From Macrotis lagotis (Eukaryota > Chordata > Mammalia > Peramelemorphia > Peramelidae), in NCBI RefSeq assembly GCF_037893015.1, contig NC_133658.1, positions 139,306,108 through 139,370,107 on the forward strand: a stretch of DNA of 64,000 nt. Direction: 5' to 3'. The notes beneath the pieces are model-generated. The model was not told where the DNA came from, did no database searches, and was given only the letters and a program-made list of their open reading frames with translations. Position numbers and translations under genes: made by a program. Each line of letters starts with the position of its first letter. Position 1 is the stretch's first letter. Of this stretch, positions 11,860 to 23,659 are shown in pieces.

Positions 11860-12170
11860 CTAGGGCCACTCCTTCTGATTGTAAGGTGGAAGCCTCCTCA
11901 AAGAATTTCCATTTAAGGAGGGCACCCAGGTCAGCCATCACTTCATTGCTCTCCTGGCTGTACTCTTCAGACTATCATCTCCCCTGAGTTCCAAATTATG
12001 GGATCATTCCCTCTGCCATCCTTTCCTTATCAACTTCCTTTTAGATTCTGAATTCCCAATAAAACAGAAGCTACTTGAGGGTTGGAATTGTCTTTCTTTT
12101 TGTTTCTATGAATATTCCCCAAAGCATAGTATCTGATGCGTAGTAAATGCTTAATAGATTCTACTTCTTG
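11860..12170 (+). mobile_element. L2-like LINE 3' tail, diverged
   Basis: 'gaagctacttgagggttgga', 'attgtctttctttttg' and 'agtaaatgcttaatagattc' (12,068-12,160) resemble the tail of an L2-like element. The part upstream of 12,000 is uncertain. Confidence 0.5.
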
Positions 12171-12242
12171 TTGTTAGTCCTTAGGAAAATCAGATACACA
12201 TTCCTATAAAGAGGTTGGGTTGACATTTGACAAGTTTCTAAT

Positions 12243-12262
12243 GGGGGGGGGGGGGGGGGGGG
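12243..12262. repeat. Poly(G) run, 20 G
   Basis: Twenty consecutive G on the + strand, a strong intramolecular G-quadruplex candidate and a likely sequencing trouble spot. Confidence 0.95.
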
Positions 12263-12394
12263 TAGAAAACCTGCCTGGATATAAGGCAGGTTGGATTTCT
12301 CAACTCCTAGAGGAAAAAGAAAAAAAAGGAAAGTTAAAGTCTATTGGTTGCTTATCTGTCAGCCAGGATAGTAGACTTACCCTGTCCAAGAGAA

Positions 12395-12414
12395 AGAAAC
12401 AGACAGAGAAAGAC

Positions 12415-12485
<71 letters not shown>
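12395..12485. repeat. (GA)n microsatellite
   Basis: About 60 bp of pure GA preceded by an imperfect GA/CAGA lead-in. The Arg/Glu and Ser/Leu repeat frames over it are artefacts. Confidence 0.95.
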
Positions 12486-12487
<2 letters not shown>

Positions 12488-12549
12488 TAGAATTCTATAT
12501 TAATATTAATAAAAATCATTTTGGCTATTTGTGATCACTACTTCCTTCT

Positions 12550-12820
12550 CAGGACAGTTAGGTGGCATGATGAATAGAGCAATGAAACTGAAGTCAAGAA
12601 GATCTACATTCAAAGGTTGGCTCAGATATTTATTAGCTATGTGGTCCTGGGAAAGTCACTTAACTTCTTGGTCTCAATTTCCCTATCTGTAGAGTAGGAA
12701 TAATAACAGCACCTCCCTTACAAGGTTGTCGTGATAGGATCAAATGAGATAATACATGTATAGCATTTTGCAAACCTTAAAGCACTATATAAATACTAAC
12801 AAATTATTATTTACTCAGGG
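12550..12820 (+). mobile_element. MIR-type CORE-SINE, near full length
   Basis: Head 'gacagttaggtggcatgatg', middle 'gtcctgggaaagtcacttaa', core 'cacctcccttacaaggttgt' and 3' 'caaaccttaaagcactatat', in sense orientation. Confidence 0.85.
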
Positions 12821-13194
12821 TTCACTATCCTTCCCTTTAATAATAGTTTCTATAATCTCAGAAATAAAAGTTAAGTTCACTGGTCTCTAATTTGAAGATT
12901 CAATCTTCTCATCCCTCCCCTTTTTTTGAACATTCAGGACATTTCCCCATTCCAGTCCTACAGCACCTTTCAAGTTTTAAGCCATACTTTAAATTAGTGA
13001 CCAGAAGATTAACCTCCAGGGAATTCACTCTTTTATACACAGAAACTCATAAACAATCAACTAATAGGATGTAGAAAGTGCAGGGGAAGGAGTACCCCCC
13101 AAAATAATTCCAGATCTTTAAAATTGCCTATATAACAGATAATTTGATTTCTTTGTCACCTTCATTACTATGATCTGGAAACTCAAGAGAGCCA

Positions 13195-13475
13195 AAGCAT
13201 TGCCATAGCCAGGTAAATCATTGTGGAGTAATACTAAACTATGAGTTAAGTCATTTTTTTCTCCCTGAACCTCAGTTTATTCATCTGCAAAATATGAATA
13301 ATAATATTTCTAAGGAAAACATTTTATATGTATTAAGTAACCAAAGAATATTGTCAGATGTCTTTATATAGGAATCATAGCAGGAAAGAGACTCATTTAG
13401 TTTGAGTTCAGTTCCCTCAACTAATAGATGATGGAGCTGATGCTGTGAGAGTTGAGGTGACTTCCAGGTTCCCTC
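13195..13475. mobile_element. MIR fragments in opposite orientations
   Basis: The interval 13,200-13,330 has sense MIR text ('cctcagtttattcatctgca'). The interval 13,370-13,475 has reverse-orientation MIR3-like text ('ctaatagatgatggagctg'). Both are old. Confidence 0.5.
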
Positions 13476-13479
13476 AGGG

Positions 13480-14345
13480 TTGTGATATCATATGTTCACT
13501 GCTACTATTGTCAAACATAATAACTTTTGAAAAGTGAGATACCATTTTGTTTAGAGGGAAGACAACCTGACCTGTGCCCCAGCATCTTGAACTATTTTTT
13601 CCAACACCTTGGATCTGGCTAACCCCCAAACACATTTCACCCTGAGCTATTTTCCCCTTAATTTTAAAGCCCATTGTAGATTTCAAGGAAATAAAATCCA
13701 TATGTTTCTGATTCATTTAAATTCAACTCATCAAATCCTAGTTTTGTAAGAATCATTTGATGTCCAAGATGACTTGCTTAAGCTTCTTGTGTTTGAACCA
13801 AGATGTAATTCACCAAGATTAAAAGGAACCTGAACCCCTGGAAAGTTCAAGCACAGACCAAAAAATCCAAACTGAGAGAAGAATGCATAAGGGCACTGTA
13901 CTTGGCAAGATTCTTCCCTGACAGCCCCAGGGGCAACTGAAGTATGTAAATCTGGGATTTTATCAGTGTGAGCCCTGAAAAGCCCTCTAAACCTTGGTCA
14001 TGGATTGGGCTTCCTGGCCTCTGACATGCCAACCCTTTCTGCTCTCTTGGGGCAGATTGTTCCATAAGTATCTCAAAATAAGTTTGCAAAAGGGGAAAGT
14101 TTTTTTTAAATAAGTAAATGAAAAATAAAAGCCATGAAAGTTGTTTCCCCTCTAACAAGAAATCTAATGGTTAAATCTTATAGAAAAGTATGGCAATAAG
14201 CAGAGAGAGGCTATGCTGATAGCTGACTGAAAGCATTTTCCTCTAAATCTGATACCTTTCATCTTACTACTTTGTACACGGTATTTGTTCAATGAATGAA
14301 GGAATGAATCTTGCATAACTGCTAAGTTGTACCATGTTTATGATT
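13480..14345. other. No gene or clear repeat
   Basis: Two antisense frames of 80 and 103 codons cross here. They show no domain, no low-complexity bias and no splice context that would support a gene. I recognise no repeat family. Confidence 0.5.
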
Positions 14346-14349
14346 AGTG

Positions 14350-15525
14350 ATCTCTATCAATCAACAAGCATTTGCTACAAGCCAGATAATATGGTAAGTC
14401 CTGGAAACACATAAAAAGCAGGAATAGCCCCTACCCTTAAGGAGCTTACATTCTAATGGAGGAGAATGCACTTGTGAATCATAATATGCAAGACAAACAG
14501 AGAGCAGATGTAAGACACCCTTGGAGGGGATGTCTTTAACAACTGTGGGGAACAAAGAAATGACTGGGGAGATATTGCTTGAAATGAATCTTAAAAGAAG
14601 CCAGAGATCATAAGAGTCAGAGGGTGGGAGAGGGAGTGTTCTAGACATGGGAAACAACCAGTGAAAAGACACAGAGATGAGAGATGGAGTGTGGTATTTG
14701 AGGTAGGCAAGTAGGCCAATATGATTTGATCATAGAGAACATGATAAGAGCAGAATACAACAAGATTGGAGAGATAGGACAGGGACAGTTTATAAAAACT
14801 TTATAAAAGGTATTGAAAGTTATTGGGAACCACTAATGTTTACTGAGTGGGGGAAATGATATGATCAGAGCAATGCTTAAAGAACATTTCTTTGGAAGTT
14901 ACATGGAAGATGAATTAATATAGGAAGAGATGTGAGTCAGGAAGACAAATTAGAAAGCTATTAAAATAGTTCGGTAGATTGATAATAAAGGGATTTGAAA
15001 TAGGTGGTGACTTAGTGATGTGAAAGAGGTTTAGGAAAAGAAATTATAAGATTTGGAAACTGAATGTATATGTGGGATGAGCAAGAGAGTGGAGTCAAGG
15101 AAGATATTAAAATTGTAAGACTGGATGACTAAAAAGATGACAATGACAGTACCCTTAACTATAAGAAGGAAGTTTAGAAAGGGAGAAGATTTGGGAGAAA
15201 GACAATGAGTTCTTTTTTGGACACAAATTCAAAATTTCCAGTGACATTTAGTGACCAAAAGGCAATTGGTGACATGGGGCTGGAGGTCAAGAAAGAGTCT
15301 ATGACTAGAAAAGTAGTTCTGGAAACTGCTTAAAGTTGATAATTGAACCCTTAAGAGCTAAAAAGATCATTGAGTGAGAGAGAATGGAGAGAAAAGAGAA
15401 CAGAACCTAAGGTAGAGTGATGAGGAAAACACAAAGCAGCAGGATGAAGAACCAACAAAAGAGACTGAGAAGGAATGGTCCACCAGATAGGAGGAGAACC
15501 AACCAGAGAAAAATCATTTCACAAT
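14350..15525 (-). mobile_element. L2-like LINE, reverse orientation, 1.2 kb
   Basis: Starts at the 3' tail in reverse ('atcaatcaacaagcatttgc'). It runs through blocks that are the reverse complement of L2-like ORF2 ('cttaaggagcttacattcta', 'gtgttctagacatgggaaac', 'gataattgaacccttaagag', 'gaggagaaccaaccagag'). It is the antisense counterpart of the element at 1-2612 and is heavily mutated. Confidence 0.75.
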
Positions 15526-15526
15526 T

Positions 15527-15778
15527 GGGTGGTGAAGTGGATAGATGTCAGGTCTGTAGTCAGGAAGACTCATCTTCATGAATTCAAATCTTGCCTTAGA
15601 CACTAAGTAGCTGAGTGACCCTGAGGAAGTCACTTAACCCTATTTGCTTCAATTTCTTCATCTGTAAAATGAGCAGAAGAAGAAAATGGCAAACTATTCC
15701 AGCAACTTTGCCAAGAAAATCCAAATGGAGTCATGGAAAGTTAGATATGATTAAATAACAAACTTTTGGGAAAAAAGC
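15527..15778 (+). mobile_element. MAR1-like CORE-SINE, full length
   Basis: 'gggtggtgaagtggatagat', 'gaggaagtcacttaacccta', 'ttcttcatctgtaaaatgag' and the MAR1 3' part 'gcaaactattccagcaactt' are present in order, ending in 'attaaataacaaac'. Confidence 0.85.
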
Positions 15779-15835
15779 AATTTCAATTGAAATATATACA
15801 TACACTTATATAATATTTATGTACTGTCTGTGCTC

Positions 15836-15890
15836 TTTTTTATATATATTATATAAATATATGACTATATGTACATATATATATCTCACT
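15836..15890. repeat. AT-rich imperfect (TA)n tract
   Basis: Imperfect alternating AT with short interruptions. Confidence 0.8.
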
Positions 15891-16119
15891 CCCTATCAAG
15901 CTAATTCCCCAAGTCTCACATTTACTGACAAGCTGCAGGTTAAGTCCCTTGAAGAGCAACTACCTTCAAATTTAAGCTACTCTGTACATGCAGCACCCCA
16001 TTCTGGGAGTATTCCTATTCATGAGCTGGATCTCCCAGACAGCAGCTACTACCTCAGATTTAATAGTATTCTGTCGGTGCATTCTCTAAAACCTCTAGTT
16101 CCAATGCCCTAATCTAATA

Positions 16120-16335
16120 ATGATAATAAGAAAATTTATATGGGCCAAACACTGTCTAAATACTTTACAAATATTATTTAATTTTAAATTCACAACAACT
16201 CTGGAAGGTGAGTACCAAAATCTCCATCTGAGGCAGTAGTTAAAGGGTTTGCCCAAAGTCACACAGCTAGTGAGTAGCTGTGGTTGAATTTGAACCCAGT
16301 TCTTCCTGACTTCCAACCTGGCACTCTCTCTCTAC
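16120..16335 (-). mobile_element. MIR-type CORE-SINE
   Basis: 'ccaaacactgtctaaatact', 'ttgcccaaagtcacacagct' and 'tttgaacccagttcttcctg' in reverse orientation. Confidence 0.8.
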
Positions 16336-16339
16336 TCTG

Positions 16340-17220
16340 TATCCTCCCTTCCTCTCATTCACGTATCTTTCATAGTGACATGTTAAAAACAATAGTTATA
16401 AAACTCCCCCACTCCCTAGTTCCTATAAACCTGGGATTCACTCTTCCACATATTCAGAGAGCATCCATAGGAAGGTAGACAGATTTAAACAAAATATATA
16501 TTGGTATACAGTTTCAAGTCCTCTCTTTCCTTCAGGAAGCTTTTCCTCATCTTCTTTCCCTTTCCCCAACTAAGATACCAAATCTCTAGGGAAAAAGATG
16601 CTTTTCCATGCAGGAATATGGTTTGGATGGATTTGTTATTATTGTTAATAATAGACTTCCTTCTGATGGTATGGGAGTATGATTTTTATTTGCTATGGCC
16701 TAGTCTAGTTCCAAATACAAGGAATCTCAAATGAATTTTAGATCTAACACATAGTAGATGCTTTAAAAAATTAGTTATCTGGACATACTGTCCAGCCATT
16801 AAAAAAATTGTTTGAAAGGCATTATGGAACATGAGTGTGAGGTGGCAAAGAGAAAGCAGAGTTGAGGATTGAGTCCAGGCTTGGGACTGTGTCTGGAATT
16901 CATTCTATAATAGACAAAAGAGAATCCTGATATAACAAACCAACAAGAGCTGAACAAGAGCAACAACAGATTTGTTAGAAAAGAATGATGGAATCATGGG
17001 AACTGTAAGGGCTCAGAGAGGAATCTGTGCAGTGGCAAGAGTGTAGGAACTATTCCCAGAGGATTACTAGGAGCCATCTGTTTTTCAAATTGCCCTCGCC
17101 CAAATAGGGCTAATGGGTCTCAACTGGTACTGACAATTTTCATTCCAATAGGGAACATTCACGTGGTGAAACTATGTCATAGAATTTGTGTCAGGATAAG
17201 AAATACACTATACAAAATAA
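16340..17220. other. No gene recognised
   Basis: Short frames only. A weak L2-tail resemblance lies near 16,690-16,775 ('cacatagtagatgctttaaa'). The rest is unassigned AT-rich DNA. Confidence 0.45.
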
Positions 17221-17554
17221 AAATAACAGCTGACATTTATATAGTGATTTATAGTAACAACATATTTTCTGAATGTGGGCAAAGCTAGCCCAAGGCAAAA
17301 GTGAGAAGCAGATAAAGTCTACTGTACTAAGATTGCCTTCAGTGCCTTTCAAATCTGCCAACCTTTCCTATGTGTACCCCTTTCCATCCTCATCCTCCTG
17401 TATGATGCCATTTCTTTGGTTGTTTCCTCAGGACCTTCCCAGATGATTGACGGTCAGATTAAGTAATCACAGGTTCTAGAATCTAGCTCAGGGGTTTATA
17501 GCTGGAAAAGGTTTAGTCTTGGATTCCCCTTAAGCTGATATTTGTATTTTCCCT

Positions 17555-17765
17555 GGGAACTTGACAGCTATCACTTAAAGGATCTCATTTGATTCTTTAG
17601 CTGAAGAAGAGAAAATTATTTCCATTTCATGGATGGGAAAACTGAGTCAGAAAAATCAAATGAATCTCCTATGGTCAAATAGATAAGCTAGATACTGGTA
17701 GAGCCAGGACTAGAATAAGGTTTTCTGAGTCTAAGTCTAGTGCTTTCAAGGGGTAAGTCTTTCTA
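17555..17765 (-). mobile_element. MIR-type CORE-SINE fragment
   Basis: 'cacttaaaggatctcatttg', 'ccatttcatggatgggaaaa' and 'agccaggactagaataaggt' match MIR in reverse orientation. Confidence 0.6.
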
Positions 17766-17904
17766 CTGAATCAAACTGAATTTAAGAAATTAGGGATGTC
17801 ATCTATATTTCTATATCAAGTTGCTTACCATTTTAGGAAGGGGGAAGAGCAAGGATGGAGAGGAAGAAAAATTTGAAACTCAAAATTTTGTAAAAATGTT
17901 AAAA

Positions 17905-18004
17905 AATCTAGTGAGTACTCAACTTTCAAAGATGAAAGCAAAATCACCAGCCCTTTCCCTGGGGGAGTGTGTGTGTGGGGGGGGGGGGGTGCTGTTGATC
18001 AGTC
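17905..18004 (+). repeat. Direct duplication, copy 1 of segment A
   Basis: This 100-bp stretch recurs at 19,780-19,869 with only two substitutions plus a length difference in an internal GT/G run (17,968-17,989 here, much shorter there). A second piece, 18,719-18,742, recurs at 19,878-19,901 with one mismatch. The two pieces are 714 bp apart here but only 8 bp apart in the copy. Confidence 0.9.
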
Positions 18005-18497
18005 TCTGGCTACTGGCTATCAATTATATCCACATTTCCTGAGTAATGTCCTCCAGCACAAACAAAGAATATCCAAGTTTGAACTAGGCCAGCTCATTTC
18101 TAATTGCTACAGTTAGTCCCTAATTGACCTCTCTGTTGACCAGGAATCACGCTCTGTGTCTTTGGAGTGTTCCTTCTGTCCACACATTGCTCCCACTCAA
18201 GCTATTCAATTTTGATATGTGAGCAACCCAGTAAAGCATGCCAGTGGGCTGCCAACATGGTAGACCTCAACCTTACAGTTTCATTTTGTCATCTGTCATC
18301 AACTCCAACAATAGCTGATACAGATGAAGCTACTCAAGAGGCTGGATATGACACCTGAAACAAAAACAAGTCTTATATCAATCAGTCAGTCATTGAACAG
18401 GGATAAATATATGCCATACCTTTCCTCCAAATCTGACTTGTTAAATCCAAAGGCAGCCTTTAACTGGGATTACTTTTTCTGTCCATTCCTCTGTGGT

Positions 18498-18668
18498 TTT
18501 CTCTTTCTTTTTTTTTTTTTTTTAGGTTTTTGCAAGGTAAACAGGGTTAAGTGGCTTGCCCAAGGCCACACAGCTAGGTAATTATTAAGTGTCTGAGACC
18601 GGATTTGAACCCAGGTACTCCTGACTCCAGGGCCAGTGCTTTATCCACTACACCACCTAGCCACCCCA
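18498..18668 (-). mobile_element. Young CORE-SINE
   Basis: A poly(T) start and complete body, almost the same sequence as the element at 10,185-10,345. The flanks share 'ttttctctttc' and 'tttttctctctttc', an approximate target-site duplication. Confidence 0.85.
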
Positions 18669-19289
18669 GTTTTTCTCTCTTTCAAAAGGATCTCATTTTA
18701 GGATCATGTCTTTATTTGAGAAAGACATATTCTGACATGCTCTATTCATTATGTTTCCAAAACTCCACTAGAGTCAAATCCTTATCCCTAAGGGGAAATG
18801 GGACCCAAATAATGTACTAATTAACGAAAATTATTAGGATCTGAGAGAAAACCTATCAAAGGAGAAAAGGGTATAGTTCAAGATATAATCTCTCCCTAGT
18901 ACTTAGCATGGTATCTGGAACATAGTAAGCATTTAATATATGACCCTTGATGGAGTGACTTAATCTGATTTGAGAGAGAGAAAACAAGAGACCCGTTATA
19001 TTCATAGGGAATACCAAAGCAAATGAATAAGGCAAGAAAGAAGAGGCCAAAGCTGAAGTTTAAAGCAGAGAAGTCAGCTCTGAAATAGGCAGATTCCATT
19101 CTGAAAAGAGTAAAAGTTTTCAAGGACTTCATCCTTAAAGATGTATGAGACCAATGTGTCCACAATCTCCTTGGTTCTGTGGCACTAGTGCTGTCTGTGG
19201 ACCCAGGGAAGGCAGATTTCATGGAGGAATAGAGCCTTAAGCTGAATCTTGCAGAATGATTTCAATTTAAATAGGTACAAATAAAAGGT

Positions 19290-19548
19290 TATTGTGTTTT
19301 AATCATTTTTCAGTTGTGTCAAGCTTTATGACCCCTTTGGGGATTTACATGGCAGAGATATTGAAATGATTTGCCATTTCCTTCTTGAGTTCATTTTACA
19401 GATAAAGAAAATGCAATAAACAGGGTTAAGTGACTTGCCCAGGTTCACAAAGCTAGTAATGTCTGAAGTCACGTTTGAACTCAAAAAGATGAGTCTTCTG
19501 ACTCTAAGCTCAGTGCTCCATGTACTACACTGCCTGTCTATCAATATC
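19290..19548 (-). mobile_element. MAR1-like CORE-SINE, near full length
   Basis: 'catttttcagttgtgtcaag', 'tgatttgccatttccttctt', 'gtgacttgcccaggttcac' and 'tactacactgcctgtc' appear in order, in reverse orientation. Confidence 0.8.
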
Positions 19549-19689
19549 AGCATATCAATAAAGCTGACCAGAATAGAACTAAGAGTGCATATAGGGAAAT
19601 AGTGGAGGAAAAATATGGATGATCCAACAAAAGACTCTGGACTATTACTGTATCCCCCATTTCTGTTTGAACATCATTGTTCTAGGGCA

Positions 19690-19779
19690 ACCTTCCCTCT
19701 CTTAAGGCAAGCAAATTATTGAGGTCACACAAAAAGCAAGGAGCAGAATCCAGATTAGAACCCAAGCCTACTGACTTCA
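19690..19779 (-). mobile_element. MIR-like fragment
   Basis: 'caagcaaattattgaggtca' and 'attagaacccaagcctactg' resemble the MIR 3' region in reverse. It lies directly against the duplicated segment at 19,780. Confidence 0.4.
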
Positions 19780-19901
19780 AATCTAGAGAGTACTCAACTT
19801 TCAAAGATGAAAGCAAAATCACCAGCCCTTTCCCTGAGGGAGTGGGGGGTGGGGTGCTGTTGATCAGTCGATGTTCAAGAAAGACATATTCCGACATGCT
19901 C
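19780..19901 (+). repeat. Direct duplication, composite copy 2 (segments A+B)
   Basis: 19,780-19,869 matches 17,905-18,004, and 19,878-19,901 matches 18,719-18,742 (23 of 24 bases). The copy joins two pieces separated by 714 bp in the other locus, part of which is a SINE. Neither piece is a repeat family I recognise. Confidence 0.9.
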
Positions 19902-20335
19902 GGAAGAATACATTAGAGATTTTTGAGAAATCAAGCACAAGAGGATACAAGGAAAGAAGTATTTTTGGGAGATTAACTTGGGAATATGTGCGGAATGGGT
20001 GAGCAGGGGGAAATAGAGGCAAAGACACTGGTACAGAGGTCAGATAAGCAATATATAGGAAGCTGTATAAGACCATTACTCTGTAAACCTTCAACCTGAT
20101 TTGGAGTTTGATAGCATGTTAATGTCACACAGTCAGCTCATCTCCCAAACCTGCTAGTCTCCCCAAACCAGTTTTGTTTCTTAGCATATCAGTATATCAT
20201 CTGTCAATGTACTAAAGGGTGGCTGAATTCAGTGAAAGCTTTGAGCTCCATATCTTTGATGAAGATCTTGAGCTGTGTGTGAATTTCCCTAGTGAAGGTT
20301 AATACACCTCCATCTTCTTGAGATTGACTGTCAAT
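19902..20335. other. No gene or clear repeat
   Basis: Unassigned sequence without credible open frames. Confidence 0.45.
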
Positions 20336-20419
20336 CATTCATTCATTCTACAAACATTTATGCCTACCTAGGGCAAACTATACATAAAGAACTGGGGCCC
20401 ATACAAAACCAAAATGTTT

Positions 20420-21040
20420 TGTCACATCTAAGATAAAACACAAACTACTCAGTCTGGCATTTTAAAGGCCTTAAAAATCTGGCTCTAATCTTCCCTTCAA
20501 GCCTTATTTTCATCTTGTTGCTCCTTTTTTTTGGTGGGGCGGGGTTGCAAGGCAATGGGATTAAGTGACTTGCCCAAGGTCACACAGCTAGGCAATTATT
20601 GAGTGTCTAAAACCAAATTTGAACTCAGTTCCTCCTGACATCAGGGCTGATGCTCTATCCCACTGTGCCACTTAGCTGTGCCTTGTTGCTCCTCTTTACA
20701 CACTCCATGATGCCACTAAATTAGACATTCTAACTCTACCCAGTATGGCTTTTCCTTCTCCCACCCCTATGTATTTTCCACTTTATATTTGCCTGTATCT
20801 AGATTACTCTTCCCAAGCATCTTCCCACTATTAAAATCCTTTTCCTTTAAGGTCTAGCTCAAATGCTATCTCCTCTATGAAGGCTCCTATCATCCTTCCA
20901 GCTGAAAATTTCCTCCCCTTCCTCAGATATTCTTGGAATTCCTTTTATCTAGCCCTCTCCTTTGCTCTTATCTCCTTCTATTCTATTATGTACTCTATCT
21001 AGTTGGGGACTTCTTATCCACCCCACCTCTTGAGCAAAAG
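20420..21040 (+). mobile_element. L2-like LINE 3' part, split by a SINE
   Basis: 'gataaaacacaaactactca', 'gtctggcattttaaaggcct' before the SINE, and 'ctagctcaaatgctatctcc' after it, are the end of L2-like ORF2 in sense. The SINE at 20,526-20,681 interrupts it. Confidence 0.7.
20526..20681 (-). mobile_element. CORE-SINE with perfect TSD
   Basis: A reverse-orientation SINE bounded by a perfect 12-bp duplication, cttgttgctcct, at 20,514-20,525 and 20,682-20,693. Confidence 0.9.
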
Positions 21041-21059
21041 GACTATAGAACACAAGATT

Positions 21060-21350
21060 TAAAGCCACAAAGGTCTTCAATCTAGATAATTTAATACAAC
21101 TCTCTCACTTATAGGAGGCCCAGAGATGGGATGAGATTTGCTTAAAGTCACAGTTAGAAAGTTGCAAAGTAGAATTAAGACTCAATTCCCCTAACTCCAA
21201 ATCCAGGGGGTTTTCAATTGTCATTATTGGCCTTTTTTTCACCTTTGTAGCCTCAGTGATTCAGGGTTGGGACAAATCATTAGAGTAATTTAGCCAAGAA
21301 AACCTCAAATGGGGTCACAGGGAGTTAGACACTACTGCAAATCAAATCAC
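21060..21350. mobile_element. MIR (-) fragment and MAR1 (+) 3' end
   Basis: 21,060-21,215 resembles MIR in reverse ('gagatgggatgagatttgct'). 21,265-21,350 is the MAR1 3' part in sense ('gccaagaaaacctcaaatgg', 'ggagttagacactactg'). Confidence 0.55.
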
Positions 21351-21599
21351 AACAACTATCCTTTAACTAACATAGTTACTAACATAGTACCTAGCACACA
21401 GTAGGGTAATAGTAATAAACTAGAAAAAGTAGGTATATCAATTGACTAAAAAAAGTTTGGTCCTTCAAAGTATTCTTAAATTCTAGTTCTAGTTTTATCA
21501 CCCTACTTCAATAAACAAGTGTTTATTGAATTGGTAATATTTGAATAATGAGTAAAATGTCCATATAATCTTACCCCAAAATTCTGTTATTTATCATTA

Positions 21600-22040
21600 C
21601 TCTGATAAAGTCAAAGGTAGAAAGAAAAATCCTGTTCATGCCAAGATATTTATGGGCATATTTTTGATGGTAGCAGAGAAGGAATAGATAGGTAGTCATT
21701 AAAAGGAGCACAGTTAAACCATGGTACATGAATATAATGGAATATTGTTACAATGTAAGAAATAGCAAATATGGAGAATTTAGAGAAGCATGACAAGACA
21801 TTTAAAAACTGATATAAGGCAAAATTAGCAGGACCTAGAAAGCAACATTCATAATGACCAAAAAGAATGTTAAATGAAGGAATAATAAAAGAAAACATAA
21901 TTGTAAAATAATAATGAACAAGCTTGATCCCCAAGGAGTTAGAAAATGAACCTCCTTCCCTTCTTTGAAAAGATGGGACATTATGAGTCTAGATTGTGCA
22001 GGAGCTGGAGACATAAAAAATGTTTAGATTCTGAGTTCAG
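21600..22040 (+). mobile_element. L1 3' end remnant
   Basis: 'aaaccatggtacatgaatat', 'aatggaatattgttacaatg' and 'taaggcaaaattagcaggac' follow the end of marsupial L1 ORF2 (the region before the 3'UTR), in sense and heavily decayed. Confidence 0.6.
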
Positions 22041-22059
22041 AATGGGACTTAACCTGCAT

Positions 22060-22425
22060 TTTTGACCAGAACCAAGTCAGGATGAAGCCCTTGGGCAATG
22101 AGGGATCTCAGCCACTCCTTCCTGATCCCTTCTCTGTCCACCCAGGGAGAAGTGGTTTGGTTTCTCTTGCTATCAGTCAACCTTGTCAATTCTTGTTTTT
22201 TTTTTCTTTTATGTGCCTTAGCTGCTAAATATAGCAGCAGGAATGGGGGTGGGGGGAGGGTGGAACATTAAGTTTCTATAATATTTCATTTTCATTTCTG
22301 TGTTATCTAAAATGCTTATATAAATCTAAATGGTCATTCATACTGAGCCAGTTTTGCTATTGCATATTCAGGCTGAAAAAAAAATGGAGAGAAAGATTAA
22401 CTTTCTGCAGTTGGGTTGTTATGAG
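22060..22425. other. No gene recognised
   Basis: Unassigned sequence leading into the GA-rich tract. It contains a short purine run at 22,240-22,262. Confidence 0.4.
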
Positions 22426-22429
22426 AGAC

Positions 22430-22476
22430 AAACACACACAGAGAGAAAAACAGAGACAAATAATGGGAGACAAAGG

Positions 22477-22515
<39 letters not shown>

Positions 22516-22594
22516 GTCATTGAGATAGAGAGAGAATTAGAAAGACTGAGGAAAAGAGAGACAAGAGACAGACAAACCAAACAGAGACAGAAAT

Positions 22595-22639
<45 letters not shown>

Positions 22640-22645
22640 AAGAAA
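22430..22645. repeat. (GA)n microsatellite cluster
   Basis: Two pure GA blocks (about 22,480-22,513 and 22,597-22,637) joined by imperfect GA/CAGA sequence. A third short block lies at 22,793-22,830. Confidence 0.95.
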
Positions 22646-22789
22646 GGAAGGAGTTTCATTTTCTCAATTCCTTCTTGAGACCAAGCTTGGTCATTCTAAT
22701 TTTACAGTTATGTTTTCTTTTATTATTCTTTTATTTAACATTCTTTTTGATCATTGTGAATGCTGCTGTCTAGATCCTGCTAATTTCAC

Positions 22790-22826
<37 letters not shown>

Positions 22827-23084
22827 GAGAGCTTCTTGTATGGTACATAAGCACCCAGAGGTTCCTTAAACCAATGGAGGTATTGCTAGAGTATAAGCCT
22901 GAACAGCTGTGTGTAGTGGTACAGTGCAGAAAGCAACTGGTTCCCATGCACCCTGCCCCACATGGGGAGGGAGTACTTTCATGAAGATACTACACTGAAG
23001 TAGAAAACTTAGAAAATATAGTTTAAAACTTTATCAAAATTTTCAGAATCTAAGGTTGTCTTGCTTAGGATAGGAGGGCTTTGG

Positions 23085-23250
23085 TCTCACTCATGAGCTC
23101 CAACTGGCACTTAAACAGATGAAAGTTCAGAGTCAGGAAGGGACTTGACCTAGGTCACCTAGCTAATAAATGTTCATGCCAGGGTACCACCTCCTGTCTC
23201 CTAATTCTGAGACCAAAGTTATGATCTTTCCACTATAGCATATGGTATGA
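23085..23250 (-). mobile_element. MIR-type CORE-SINE fragment
   Basis: 'gggacttgacctaggtcacc', 'tagctaataaatgttcatgc' and 'atgatctttccactatagca' in reverse orientation. Confidence 0.65.
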
Positions 23251-23284
23251 GAGAATAAGTAGGCTTCAGGGTCTTGATGAGCTT

Positions 23285-23655
23285 CTATTTCTTCTTTAAA
23301 AAAAATGATGTTCTTTCTTCAAATTATTATTTCCCAATGACTCTCCCAACCCTCTAATACAACCCTCCCTTTGTAACAAAGAAATAGTTCAAACAAATCA
23401 ACACAATGGCCATGTCTGACAACATGCACCTCATTCCATACCTATAATCCACCACCCCTTTGAAAAGAGGCAGGAGGCTTGCTTCTCTCAGTCATCTGAA
23501 GCCGAAATTGGAGACTGAATGCAATCCGAGACTGCCTGGATCTTGGCTCTGAAGTCTTTCAGCGTTGTTTTCTTTTGCATTATTGAGGCAATCATGTGGA
23601 TTGTTCTCCTAGTTCTGCTTACTTTACTTTACTCTGCTTCAGTTCATATAAATGG
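23285..23655 (-). mobile_element. L1 3' end, reverse orientation
   Basis: Text such as 'cctccctttgtaacaaagaa', 'ggattgttctcctagttctg' and 'ctctgcttcagttcatataa' is the reverse complement of the marsupial L1 3'UTR and end of ORF2. The 82-codon frame here is a remnant, not a gene. Confidence 0.65.
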
Positions 23656-23659
23656 ATGG

